DNA from: Cryphonectria parasitica EP155
Taxonomy: Eukaryota > Ascomycota > Sordariomycetes > Diaporthales > Cryphonectriaceae
Assembly: GCF_011745365.1 (NCBI RefSeq)
Contig: NW_024468911.1
Location: 2,164,759 to 2,228,758, forward strand
Direction: 5' to 3'
Length of the DNA: 64,000 nt
The translations under genes and the position numbers were made by a program. Under the pieces are notes generated by a model. It worked only from the letters and a program-made list of their open reading frames with translations. It was not told where the DNA came from and searched no databases. This document shows, in pieces, positions 11,683 to 23,800 of the stretch (position 1 is its first letter; each line of letters begins with the position of its first letter).

Positions 11683-12497
11683 TCAAACCCACTTCACCTC
11701 AAACCCTCTAAACTGAGCCTCCAACTCCTCGCTCGTCTCCTTGTTCGGCCGACACGCATACGCCTCAACCTTGACCTCCCAGTCCTCAGCCCCACCACCA
11801 TGCCCAAACGGCCAGCACACCTCCCTCAGCGGGACCTTGTCCTCCTTGCCCTCGGCGGCGACGACGACCTGGTACACCCACAAACTCCGCCCCAGCTCGT
11901 CCTCCCCACTCTCCACCGCGATCGTCACCCAATTGCCCTCATTCTCCTCCCCGCTCGTTGTCGTCACCACCACAGGGGCCAGGCTCCAGTCCGACCAGGC
12001 ATCGCACGCCACGGTGGCTGCTCGGGGGGTTCCGTTGTAGTTCTCGACGCCGGCCTTGATCCACTTGGGTGGTGGTGGTGGTGGAGAGGCGGTATCGGGA
12101 GCCTTGTCTGATGAGGCTGCTGGTGCTGCTGCTGCTGCTGCTGCTGTGCTGGTGCGGGGGCGGAGGGAGAGGAGGAGGCCGGCTTGGTCGTATTGTTTGA
12201 GGGTGGAGGGGAGGAGGAAGGAGACGCGGGCTGAGAGGAAGGTGGATAGAGGGGAGGTGGACTTTGTGTTTTCTGGGGAAGAGGTGGGGGCTTTATTTGA
12301 GGGGAGGAAGAGAGGGTGGTTTGATGGGTCAGCTGATGGGTTTTCTTTTCTTCTTCTTTTTTCTTCTTCTTCTTCTTCTCTCTTTATATTCTTTGTCAAG
12401 GAGGTTGAGTGTAATTACCGTTGAAGACGTCTGTTGTGGGTGGTTTGCGCCACACGTCGGTGCCGGGGCTGGCTTTAATGGTGAAGGTGGGTGTCAT
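11683..12497 (-). CDS. DUF1349 family protein
   Basis: Exons 12497-12419 and 12332-11683 (minus) give 242 aa. The 86-nt intron runs GTAATT to CAG and is full of GAA repeats, which is why the frame looks open inside it; an alternative 3' site a little downstream cannot be excluded. Exon 1 carries the family signature SPGTDVWRKPPTTDVFN. Exon 2 has LSTFLSARV, YDQAGLLLSL, KWIKAGVENYNG and DAWSDWS, the ordered conserved blocks of DUF1349, a concanavalin-like beta-sandwich fold related to yeast Ree1 (regulation of enolase). A poly-Ala/poly-Pro insert lies at about residues 75-100. The biochemical function of the family is unclear. Confidence 0.85.
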
Positions 12498-13427
12498 TGT
12501 GTATGTGTGTGTTGGAAGAAAATTGATGTATATAAGTCCTGTACTGTCAGATGGGAAGGATGAAGAACATATCCCTCCTCTTATCATCACAAACTACTTA
12601 CATTTTAAAAGGCGGGGTATAGTGCAAACCAAGGTAACAGGCCACCTTTTCTTTCCGCCTCCGGCCCGGTACCAGCACCAATTCTTCATGGTTCAGTGAT
12701 CATCCCTCGCTGCAATTCTCGGGCGTTATTTTGACGCTTGTTTCTGGGTTATGTGTATAATATTATGAATCCTTGTCAACATGGATTAGTATCTAAGTAT
12801 TTTCTGTCAGTCAGACATTTGGTTCTCGATAGATAGTGTAAGATAATTCCAAGCAGAGAAAAGTCAATACTGGAATCCAAACAATATATATGAAAGCTCA
12901 TGCGCCTCAGCCAAGCATTCCACACCTTCAAAGTTGCTTACCCTAGGTTGTCGCTGGGGATGAATTCACTTTCATGATTTGTGTATTTTCTTTTTTAAAT
13001 TTTTTTTTTTAAATTTTTTATAAAGCAAACCGATGAAATACTCATGATTTACTCAAGGCTCTAAATCTATGTTCAGCCTTGCATTCACGTCTTCGAGTCT
13101 CGAATCTGTTTCTACTGAAGTAAACATGCCAACGAGGGTATCAATCAAACACACATGCAGTCAATGATGGTTGTGACATTTCAACAAAGTTTTCAATCCT
13201 TTTTCATTTATATCAGCCAAAACCAACTACAAGGGGTTGGCCAAAGGCATATCTTCAAGTGTGATAATGATTAGGCGTTCATAACGTTCACAGGCAAATC
13301 GGTCAGTATCCAAGTACCTTCTCCCAAAAGCCACTCTGCAGATTCTGCACCATTTATATTGCCTCTCCAGCCCTTCACTAGTAATACTCTTTGTTACCAA
13401 CTTACACCAAGACTCAAATGTGGTCTC
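12498..13427. other. AT-rich intergenic region
   Basis: No gene is supported. The segment is AT-rich, with a T/A-tract palindrome-like stretch near 12989-13022. It holds the promoter of the DUF1349 gene and the 3' flank of the NLR-like gene. Confidence 0.5.
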
Positions 13428-16400
13428 TCATTTGTCTTCATCCAAACTCCGCCTCAACCTCTTCACTGCCTCTATACTCCACACCGCAGCCGGATGACCC
13501 TCCCCCAGCGTCCCTCTCTGCCCCTCCCACGCCCTCTCATGCCACTGCAACCCCTCCCTCAGATCCCCCATCATCTCACACGTAAGCCCCAGATCCCCCA
13601 TCGCCCAGAGCGTATCGAAATGCCGCACCCCCAGCGCCTCCTCCCGCCCGCGCACATGCTTCTCCAGCAGGGCCCGCGCCGTCTCCAGCTCGCCCGCGTC
13701 GCGATGGCACTTGGCCAGGTCGCTCAGGCTCCACAGCGTGAAAGGATGCGCTGCGCCCAGCACCGTCGTGCGCGCCGCCAGGGCCTCGGCGTGTAGAGGG
13801 ATGGCCTCGCGGGGCCGCCCTGCGCGGCGTAGACAGCGCGCCAAGGTGTTGATGGTCCAGATGACCTGCAGGTCTGTCGAGGGGAGGCCGGCGGCGCGGA
13901 GACCTGCCAGGGCGCGCCTGTGCATCGCCTCGGACTCGGCGACCTGGCCTAGGTGGCGGTGTAGGCGGCCGAGCTCGTTCATGGTGTGGAGGCTGTCGAG
14001 GGCGTGGTTGGGGCCTGGCATGGTGGTGGGGATGTGGCAGTGTTGGCCTTGTGCTGCTGTGGTGGCTGCGGCTGCGGCTGCCGCGAGCTGGCTTTCCAGG
14101 GCTTCTTTTTGTGTGGCGATGGAGAGCTCTGTTAAGTTCTGCATGTCGAGCGCGAGGCCGAGGCCGTTCAGCAGCCAGGCGGCGTCGCCTGGTTCAGCGC
14201 CCGGTGTGTTCTCCAGCCGTAGGTGCGCGGCTTTGAACAGAGCGACGGCCTCGTCTTGTCCGCCCTTCATAGTGTACTCGCGCACGAGGTCCCGGAGCAC
14301 CATAGTCTTGTCGAACGTGCTGACGTGTTTGACCATCCTGACACCTTCCTGAGCGTCCCTCGTCTGTATTGAGTTGACTATTTCTCTTGTCCCGCTTCTT
14401 GTCCTTAGCCACTCTTGGTCGAGGCGTATGAGGACCTCGAGCATGTCTTGCAGCTCATCGAACTCGCAATGCTTCTCCTGGCATCTAATATCATTATCAC
14501 CATCTTCTTGCTCTTCTTCTTTGGTGACTGTTTGGAGCCAGCTGCGTGCCTGACGGAGGAGAACCAGGACCTGCTGCAGGGTACAGGGCTCGCCTCTGCG
14601 CAGGAGCAGACGTGTCAGCCAGACACGGCGCCTCTCGTCCGAGGCCAAGAACCTCGCAGCCCTGGTACATAGTTCGGTATCAGGTTCGGCGTGGACAAGA
14701 TGATGACACCAGTATGCGGTTGCGTAGCTCTCCAGTGGGTAGGTGGTGGCGCTTACAGACGATGCGTCGTGGACCTGGTTGAGGTTGATGTAATTCAAAC
14801 ACAGCTTGGCGATCTTCTGGTGCTCGGCTGGTAGACTCAGCTGACGTGTGCCTGGAGTCGCCGTCTCCTCGAGCTCGTCCCGGTTCGACATGAACTGGAT
14901 GGCACTCAGATGAGCTGGGCGAAAGCAGTCCGTCTCAGCATGGTACTCGACAAACGGTTGGCAAAGTTTGAGCACGAGGGCTTGGTAAGGGCGCCTCTGG
15001 AGGCAAGCCTGCTGTGAGTTTTTCTCTTCTCGCACCTCCAATGAGAGACTCACTTGCAGCTCCGCCCACTTCAGCGGCCGCGGGCTGCAGAGAACCCGGC
15101 TGATGATGTTGCTCTTTAGATCTCTCCATTGCTTCGGCTCGCTATCGAGGCCTTGTAAGACATGATTGTAGAATGCGGACAGGCCTGCTGGTGGCCCTGC
15201 AACCATGTTCATCACATCTGCTGGCGATGTTGCTGTGTGTAGTTGTTGGACCATGAGGTGGGCCCAGAGAAACATGCCATCCGCGCCTCGAGACAGGCGT
15301 GACAGGATGTCGTCTCGTAGGCCTGTGTTTGAGATTGGAACATCCAATTGGTCAACCGCGGTCGAAAGATACATGTCGACGTCGGACTTGGTGGACTCTG
15401 AGGCGATGCGCAGCGATGGTAGTCCGGATAGAGCATCCCGGATGGGCGGCATATCTCTGCTGAGGAAGAGTACGCGACAATTTGCAACAGACCGAATTGT
15501 ATCGATCAAAGGGCCCAAAGCCTCGCTGATGTCTTGACACTCGTCCAAAGCATCAATCACAAGATATATTGGACTATCGAGTCCATGCAATAGATCACGT
15601 AGCAAGGATACCGGGCCGTCTGCTCGGCTGAACCGCATGCGCCCATAGATCTTGGCGGCCTGAAACGCCATCTCTATGGTCGTCCCCGAGGGCCAGGAGT
15701 GACTGAGGAGCTGATATATGAGCGTTCGATACATGGCCAGGCTGGTGTTCTTGGCCACATCGCTCTTGTCGAAGAAGAAGTATGCCACCAAGCCCCGGGT
15801 GCTGATATTATTAGTATGCTGTACGGTAGTGGCTAGGCGCTTTAGCAGATGCTCAGTGATGACGGCGCTCATGACCGTCTTTCCGATCCCAGCATTTCCA
15901 TACAGCCAGCCCACACGGTTGAGATCCGTTTGAGGGCTTGTGTCATCTGCCCAAGTGCAAAAAAAGGTGCTGTTCATGAGCCATCTGCACGTATCTGGGG
16001 CGCACTTTTGTCCATGGCGAACAAGATCCTCAGATGAATCCACTGGGGAAAGCCATGCGAGAATCTGTTCACGTCGCCTGTATTCTGCGTGAGGACACAA
16101 TCGATTAGGAGACAGAGAAGCTCGACGGTGGAGTGGTTTTTTTTGGGGGGTGGGGGGGGGGGGGGGGTTGGTCACTTACCTTGTTCAGCTGGGGAAGCCT
16201 TGACAATCTGCTGAAGGGCTTTTGTAGTCTCGCTCCTGAACTGCTGTTGGATCTTCATATCCACATTGAGACCGTCTCGATGAATAAAAGTCACAAGATG
16301 CCCGAGATAATCAAATCGACGACTCAGCCTGTCCGTTATATCACTGAATTCGGTTTCAAAATTTTGCCACGCCCTCCCGAGCCACATCATCCCGCTCTTG

Positions 16401-17081
16401 AGGAGGACAGGCACACGGGATCCCGACGGGGCTGTGAGGCGTACAAAAACCGCTCGCGCCTGGCGCAGAAACACCAGGGCGTCCATATACGTGTCTGACA
16501 AGGCCCCTTTGAAGTCTTCAATCTCAGAGAAGTGCTTTTCGTAGCGGTTGAACACCGACAGCCTCTCCCCGAGATTCTGGATCAGACGTAGCAGGCCTTC
16601 AAAGTAGAAATTCACAGACTGTGCTACCTGCCAGATAGTATAATATGATGTATCAGATTAGTTCGGCTCTTTACAAGACGACAATATTTCAGCGAGAGAG
16701 AGAGAGAGGAAGGGAAGGGGACATAAAACTCACCCTGAGCAAGACACGAAGGCATCCCCAGATCAGCGAGGCCGGATTGGATGCATATTGTGTCAGATTA
16801 TCGACCGCCCTGGAATACCTATCGATGAAGCTTATGAAGGGCGTCAGGACACGCATTGCTCCGGCCGCACGGGTTTTGGTGGAGCGTGCCCCAAGGAGCT
16901 GGATCTCTTGGAGGACATCTTGGACTGTTGAGAAGGTGTATTCCTTTACTTCAGCATTGTCGATGTTCCTGATATATGTGTCAAGGTTGGTCCCGGAACC
17001 TGCTGCACAAGAGGATGCCGTTGAAGATGATCCCGTATCAGAATCTGCTATAGAGGCTGGTGAATGTAAGGATGGTGGCAT
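13428..17081 (-). CDS. NLR-like STAND protein: helical N-domain, NACHT, TPR repeats
   Basis: Exons 17081-16734, 16627-16180 and 16084-13428 (minus) give 1150 aa. Residues 1-33 are Ser/Ala/Gly-rich. Residues 34-255 form a helical domain (LIWGCLRVLLRVAQS; YMDALVFLRQA) like the DUF7708-type N-terminus of fungal NLRs. The NACHT ATPase follows with P-loop GNAGIGKT (328-335) and Walker B LVIDALDE (440-447). A helical linker leads to a C-terminal array of about five 42-residue TPRs of kinesin-light-chain type (about 930-1140). Fungal NACHT-TPR proteins are candidate sensors in non-self recognition and regulated cell death. All key ATPase residues are present, so it should be able to bind nucleotide. 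A poly-Ala insert interrupts the helix before the TPR array. It diverges from the SesB-pseudokinase gene across 662 bp. Confidence 0.9.
16137..16167. repeat. T8-G6-T-G16 homopolymer block in NLR intron 2
   Basis: A plus-strand run of T8, G6, T, G16 inside the 95-nt second intron of the NLR-like gene. It reads as a C-tract next to the 5' splice site on the coding strand. Confidence 0.8.
16694..16710. repeat. (GA)n microsatellite in NLR intron 1
   Basis: About eight GA units within the first intron (16628-16733) of the NLR-like gene. On the coding strand this is a CT run and may serve as the pyrimidine tract. Confidence 0.75.
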
Positions 17082-17743
17082 CTTAAGCCTACTATTGTAT
17101 TAACCTTGATGGCTCGATGTTGAGAAATTCATCTGAGACATCCAAGTGGGCATCGCAAGTGACTTTTGAGACAAAAAATGGATTGAAGCACCTCGCCAGC
17201 TCTTATGAGGAAAACTAAAAGCAAAGGGGAAACAAAAAGTGCCGCCCAAGAACGAGACAAGATTCCGAGGCTCTGCCATGGCTCATGATGATAGACGACA
17301 TGAGATCGTCCTATGCCCAGGCGCTACGAGGGCCTCCAGCGGTGAAGCCACCGCAAGGCAACCGAGATCTTCAAAACAATGCGCAAAAGTTCGACCAAGT
17401 TGACGACCAAGTTGAATTATAGGGCTGAGTGTTCGCAATTTGGACACCGAAGGCTGTGTGATGCAGTCAGCAGTCCGCACATCACACGAAAGAGGCTTAG
17501 TTTAAGGCAAACTGCCGTAGTAATTAGGTACTTACTTATCGTACGCTTGAATGATGGTGTGTAGCACAAAACAGCAGAACCAACAGGAGGTCAGCACGGT
17601 CCGGGGGGAACAAGCAAAGCAGTTCATGCATCAGACTTTTTTCTGCCCAGTCCACCACCTGGCTTCTTGGGTTGAGAGCCTCGTCTCTGCACCAAGGATC
17701 CTTCTTACTCCGCCATCATCGCCGTCCACGAGAGCACATCACG
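17082..17743. promoter_or_regulatory. shared divergent promoter, NLR-like / SesB-pseudokinase
   Basis: A 662-bp gene-free segment between the ATG of the NLR-like gene (leftward) and that of the SesB-pseudokinase gene (rightward). It contains a direct repeat of GACCAAGTTGA at 17393-17403 and 17405-17415 (12-bp period). Shared control is inferred from the arrangement. Confidence 0.5.
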
Positions 17744-20742
17744 ATGGCTTCTCCTCAGCTGGAGTGCGAGACCTACAGAATATCTGAGGTCCCATACGAC
17801 ATTTGCACAGATGACGTCAAGCAGTGGTTTCCAAGAACCGAGCAGAGCCTGCTTCTGAAGATCTCAGGCGCGACTGCAGCTCATTTTCCTGACCCAGCCA
17901 AGCCCCTGCAGGTGTTCATCGTCACCTTTGCAAAACAGCCACCGTCGCTTAAGACAATCAAGCCCGACACAGGGGCTACGATCCTGATCAAGCTTTTGCC
18001 AAATATTCCACCCAGTTGTGGATCATGCTCCGTCGACGCGCATTTTCAGGGTCTAACACCATTGAACGACGGTCCGGAGGGTGAAGATGCCGTGGAGTAA
18101 GCGTAATAAATACTTTAGCTTTTAGCCCCTTGCCCCCTCCCCTTCCATCGCCCCTGCTTCATCCTTTTCTGGGGCCTCGACCCGATCTGATCCTGATCCT
18201 CTAAATGCCTGAGTACTGAAATCTTTCTTAGTCTTGTGGCTGTGACTGGAGTCGGCGGGAGGCCGTTCGGATCCTGGCAATGTGAGAACACGTCGATGTG
18301 GCTTCGAGACCTTTTGCCCGGCCATGTGCCGAACCTCCGAACTTTCGTGTATGGACACCGGCTCAAGGTTGTCAATTCGGACCAGCACAGTAACCTAGAG
18401 AGTTGCACGGAAGGGTTGCTGGATGACCTCAAGATTATTAGGCCAGAAGGATCGGTAAGCATTCTAATCTACCAAGGAGGATCTCAACCATCAGACTGCT
18501 CATATAATACAGTTACAGCGAAGACCATTGATGCTCCTTGGTCACAGTCTTGGAGGTATCGTCGTCAAATATGTAAGTACCAACGCAGATATCGGAAGCA
18601 AATAACAATACTTGAATATTATTAACGCATTTCATTGAATGCTTTTAGGCATGGATTCTCTGTGCCGAAAGATCCAAGAAAGATGACAAGGACCGGAACC
18701 TGTACCATGCGATTCACAGTCTCATTCTTTTCGGTACCCCTCACAATGGTATCCGAAATCAAGAGATGCTTACAGTGGCAGCAGGACAACCAGCTGAGAC
18801 TCTGCTTCGTGACCTTGGCCCGGGTTCCACGACACTTAAGAATCTGAGGGACCGCTTCGCCAGACTGGACGCCCAGAAAAATCTCAAAGTGCTAAGTTGC
18901 TGTGAGTACCAAGCGACTCCGACCTCTCAGCGCTCGGAGGATGGAAAGGTTAGGAGAGACGGTCCGCTTCAGTGGATGGTCACCGAAGACTCGGCATGTC
19001 TGCATTGGAACAGTCCCGCGGAGAGGGTAGTGACGATACCGGAGAATCACTCAATGATGGTCAAGCTGTCCGCAGGAATTTCCAGCAAATACCAAGTCAT
19101 CAAAAATCACATTGCTGAGTTCACATGTGATGCCGTCAAGGTGGTCCCGAAACGCTTCCACAGGGCTGCTACCATCGACGCCTTGAGCAGATCCACTGAG
19201 ATGCTGACAAGTATCACTCTCACCGCTACCAGAACAAGACAGTCTCACGAGATCATCGCACGACACGCCCTCAACGTCGACTACACAGCTTCTATTCACA
19301 AAACTATTGAAGACGAGACCCTGGGAAAGGCCCTCTTCGAAGATCGAGCGACGCCAGCGATCACCGCTGCATTCTCTGAAAAGGCGAATGAGATAGCATC
19401 CATTCTCAGCCCCTGGAGCAACCATATGATACCTAGAGGTCAAGGCAAGGCAAGACTGGCCAAGACCATTCAAGAAATTCAGATCCATGTGCAGTCTCTT
19501 TGGCACATGCTCCTGTTATCCATGCTTCCTGCACCGATCGGTATGGATCTCCTCGGAGACCGCTCGTTCACCAGAGCCATCGGCTTGCCTCGGATTGCCA
19601 GCCTGCAGCGCTTGCAGGCCAAGGCTGCATCGTCTGAGGGAATCGAGCTTCTGACCCCGATGAGCGCAAACTTACAAGGCATCACTGATGCCAATTCAGA
19701 ACGGGCACAGGGCTTACAGATAGCGCAATTGCAACAGCCAGTCTTAGGCTTCGCTTTTGTTGTCGTCGAGTATAAACGATATGCTGAGCCGCTGGGGAAG
19801 CGTGGCCGTCCACGTCTGGAGAATGATGAAAAGAATGCCATCCTGTGGAAGAAGCGAGCGCAAACCTTGGCAACATTGCTGAACAAATCATCATCGCCAC
19901 CGACGCTTTCATCCTACTCGTCACTCGATATTGAGGGTCTGAACATCAGGGCCTCTATGGATGATGATGATGATAGCTCCAGTCTCGATCTAACAACATA
20001 CACATTTCGCTGCATTGGCTATTTGGATGAGCACAGTGAAGGGCGCCTCGCACTCATATACGAAGTCCCGCCCGGCTTCATCGAGCCATGCGGCGTATTA
20101 TCTGAGAGGGTCAGAACCCTGGAGTGGTTGATCCAGGGGGACCTCAAGAAGCTGCCCCTGGAAGAGAGATTCAATCTCGCCTTGAGGCTCTGTGCGGCAG
20201 TTCTGAGCCTGCATTCCTCGGGCTGGGTGCACAAGAGCATTCGTTCCAGTAACGTGGTACTGTTTCAGCGACGGAACAGTGATGGCGAAGACCACACGTA
20301 TGAAGTCTATCTGAAAGGGTTTGAGTTTTCGAGAGAAGCACTGGGTAAATCGGACGACTTTGAAAGATTTGAAGTCGACGGACTCGAGGCCATTCATAAC
20401 CTCTACCGGCACCCGCAACGACAAGGCCTACCAATGCAGAACTTCAAGCGGGAACATGACATATTCGCTCTTGGTGTGGTTCTTCTAGAGATCGGAACAT
20501 GCAGGACAATGGAGCAAAGGATGAAGGGAGGCCTAGATCCGGGCTTCGAAGAGAACTACGTGAGGAAATGTCTCGCACTTGCGAGAGATGGATTGCCACA
20601 AACCATGGGCAACAGATATGCAAAAGCTGTGGAACGCTGCCTCAATGCTGACTTCGAAGTGGAGGGATCTGACAGTGCTAGTTTGGGGCTGGCCTTTCAA
20701 CAGCTGGTGATAGAAGAAATAGTGGCGGGCGTCAAGCTATAG
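17744..20742 (+). CDS. SesB-type serine esterase fused to a degenerate protein kinase domain
   Basis: Exons 17744-18096, 18232-18454, 18513-18572 and 18649-20742 give 909 aa. Residues 5-105 form an RRM-like N-domain usual for fungal SesB proteins, ending HFQGLTPL. The alpha/beta hydrolase begins LVAVTGVGG, has nucleophile GHSLGG (S204), FGTPHNG and a likely catalytic histidine in PENHSMM (H346). A long helical middle (about 360-640) precedes a kinase-like domain: LPLEERFNLALRL, then WVHKSIRSSNVVLF (739-751) where the HRD Asp is missing, and KGFEF where DFG is expected. It is therefore a pseudokinase of the type linked to fungal HeLo/prion-propagation proteins. SesB lipases are effector domains of fungal NLR systems. 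Its neighbours are an NLR-like gene and a kinase-ankyrin gene. Domain calls are firm; the role is inferred. Confidence 0.85.
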
Positions 20743-20849
20743 GGCACTATGGAACAGGTACGAAGTTACAGATTGTCGAGTATATGTAATCGATGATGCT
20801 TATCATGAATTTCATTCCCATTATACCAGAAGGATGTATCTTGATACCA

Positions 20850-23800
20850 TCATCTCACTGGCCTCAAAGTTGGGCTCGCTTTTAAGTCCTGATGCCGGAA
20901 GCCGTGATCAAATCCTTTCGGGTTTTCTTCGTCAAGCTCGTAGAGGATCTTCCATTGCTCATAGCACGGCTGCTTCTCGGGAACAAACCAGGGACAACGA
21001 TAATTGTCCATGAAGATTCTGTCATCCTTTCTTGCTGCATTGTATCCTCCGGTGTGGCCAAGCTTGGCACCTGCGTCGATCAGTGCGTTGATGACTTCAG
21101 GTGCACCGAAATACCTGCCCTCTGTTGTTTACGAATCAGCCGCTAAAAGTCTACCTCTGAATAGGAAGGGAATGGCTGGAACTTACCATCATCTTGCTCC
21201 ATTCCATATGCTATCAAGATCGAACTCAGTCATCAGCATCATCAAGAATCCCGAAAGGTCGACAATGACGAAAGTGAAGGAACTCACTAGTATCACGTCC
21301 TGGGGCTTTGACAAAGTCACGAAACAGTTGACGATACTCTTGCATCTCCGCCCTGTTCGCAGGAGCTTTCACTGACTTGTCATAGTTCTCCGCCCATTTC
21401 TCCAGAAATATCGTCCTTTGAACATTGCCTTGCTCTGCAGCATAGTCCAACGCAGTCCGCCCGACTCTGTTCCTCGGGGCCACGTCCGCCCCAAGTTCCA
21501 AAGCCCACCGCACGCACTTGGCTGCACACTTGCTTGCCAAACCCATCAGTGCTGTTGTTCCTGATTCTTGATGACGCGCATCATTCAGAGCCTGTTTCTT
21601 TCCCGCATCATCGAGGTTGGCTGTGTGTCTCTGCATGGCCTCGAGGCACTCGTCGTCCCATACAATATCGTTCCAGGCTAGGTTATACAGATAGTCACGT
21701 CCCTTGTTATCCCGTACGGCTGCATCAGAACCAAGATCCAGCAAGGCGTACGAAAGACGAACAGGTCCTCCCCGGCGTCTGTCTCTTGTCGAGTACAATA
21801 GCGCTGTTTCTCCCGCGGAGTTGACCGCGTTCAGTGCGCGCCGTCGGGACGCAGGGTCTTTGGGCAGCAATGTTTCGAAAATCATGAGAGAAACATCCAG
21901 CCCGTCTTCGTTGTTCTGCGCTGCATGAAGCGCCGAGTTGCCACTTTTCGCCTCCCTGGCTGCAGCATCGGTCGTATGGTGGACCAGCGCCTCAAGCACC
22001 TTGAAATATTGCTTTGGGTACGTGGTTCTCTCTGGGCCCTTCATGACCCAGTGGTGAAGAGGCAGGCGGCCTGCATATGTCTCGGCGAGGTCGGCATCTG
22101 CACCAGCCTCGAGCAAGGCAAGTACCACGGCACAGTCGCCCGCCTCTGTAGCATCAAGCAGTGCCGTCAGGCCTCCAACCCTGCGCCGCAGGTTGAGTTG
22201 ACCACCGTGCTTCGTAATCTCCTCCACACACCTCCTTGTCTCTTCGAGGCTTCTTTCGAATGATCCATGGTAGCACCACCGACGAAGAAGATTCGACATG
22301 GGTAAGTTCCTATCTTCGTGGTTGCCAGCGAGAATGTGCAGTGGCGAGAGCTCCTTTGTGTCCTGTTTATTTGGATCTGCCCCGTTCCTGAGCAGGAAGG
22401 ACACTACTTCTGCGTCACCCCGCGCCATGGCCAGTCCCAATGCAGTGTGGGCTCGTGAGTCGTCCGGTGCGTCCAGTGCATCGACATCCGCGCCATAGTC
22501 TAGCAGAAGACGTGAGGCCTCTACTGACCCAGCATGACAAGCCCAGTGGAACGGAGTGCCGTGGGGCCAGTGGAAGGGGAAGTGCTCGGTCTCGAGAACT
22601 TTGCGCGCCTTGTGTTCCAGTTGAATGTCGGTCCGACATTCCACAGAAGCGCCGTTCTTAAGGAGGAGTTTGATCATGTCTGGCATATCTTCGGGCTGAA
22701 AGCTGAATAGCCAGTGGAGGCATGACACGCCGTCCGCAGTGTTTCGTGCAGACGATGCATCTGCTCCCATCTCCAGCAATTTTCGGGCCGTGAAGGCGTT
22801 GCCGGCTGCGCAGGCCTTATACAGCGGTGTTGTTGGCCTCCCTTTGTCGAAAGCTTCCGAGTTGTATCCTCCAGACATTCTGTGTTGTTGTTGTGCGTTC
22901 TTCAGGCGGCTAGAGTCTAACTTGCGCAGTGCTGAAGCGGCAACAAGGCTTCCAGAAAGAGAACCTCTGTAAAGAAGATCCAAGGCCTCTTTTTCTGTGT
23001 TTTCTGCTTTGAATAGCTCTTCGGAATCGATGGCAGCTGAGAGATGAGGCAGTATTGCCTGTGCGGTTGTGTTCTGCCCCTCTGCCGCAGCGCGACAGCA
23101 CCTGAGAGCTTTGAGCCGGAAACCGTCTGGCTTGGAAATAATGTTGCTGATACACATTCCTAGCATCACATCCCTTAGTTCTGTAGTATGGCCGTCTACA
23201 TTGTCGATTTCTCGTTGCATTGTTGCCAGAGTTGTTGGATCTAGGCGACGCCAGTAGGTGTAGCCCTGACGGATGCTTGGTTCGACCTTGGAGGCTTCAG
23301 CTTGGTGCTGCTCATTGTCCAACTTCCTGTAAAGATGAAATCAAAGTCAACACAGTTCCAGGTAGGGATAGACCTTGTGATAACAGGAAGACAGTAGAAG
23401 GTTGGTGTCTTACCAGTCGTGATATGCTTCAGTGTTTTCATCCCTCAATATAGCGGGGCTGACAAGTGAGCGTTGACTGGGAGCCCAGGATAGGAATTCA
23501 GAGATTACGCTAATCGTTTTCTTCTGTGCTAATCTTTTCTCCATTTCAGTGCAAGCCTGCTTCTCAATAGAGGCCATGATTTCCTTAGAGAGCATCTCCG
23601 TGTTCTGTGTCAGGTCTCCCGAGAGCCTGTCACCTTGGAGCACCATAATGGATAGGCAGACAAGACCGTAGGAATAACTATCACATCGATAGAGATCCTC
23701 GCTCGACACGCGATTTGAAGACGGTTTAATCGTTTCTGGAGGCTTCCAACCCTCCGTCGAGCGGTATCTAGACAAAGTGAGGTCTTCCCCGTCTTCAATG

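Noticed and set aside
16734..17081. Amyloid/prion-forming motif at the NLR N-terminus as the link to a neighbour effector
   Set aside because: The first 33 residues are Ser/Ala/Gly-rich but show no recognisable HRAM, sigma or PP-type motif, and the SesB protein starts with an RRM-like domain.
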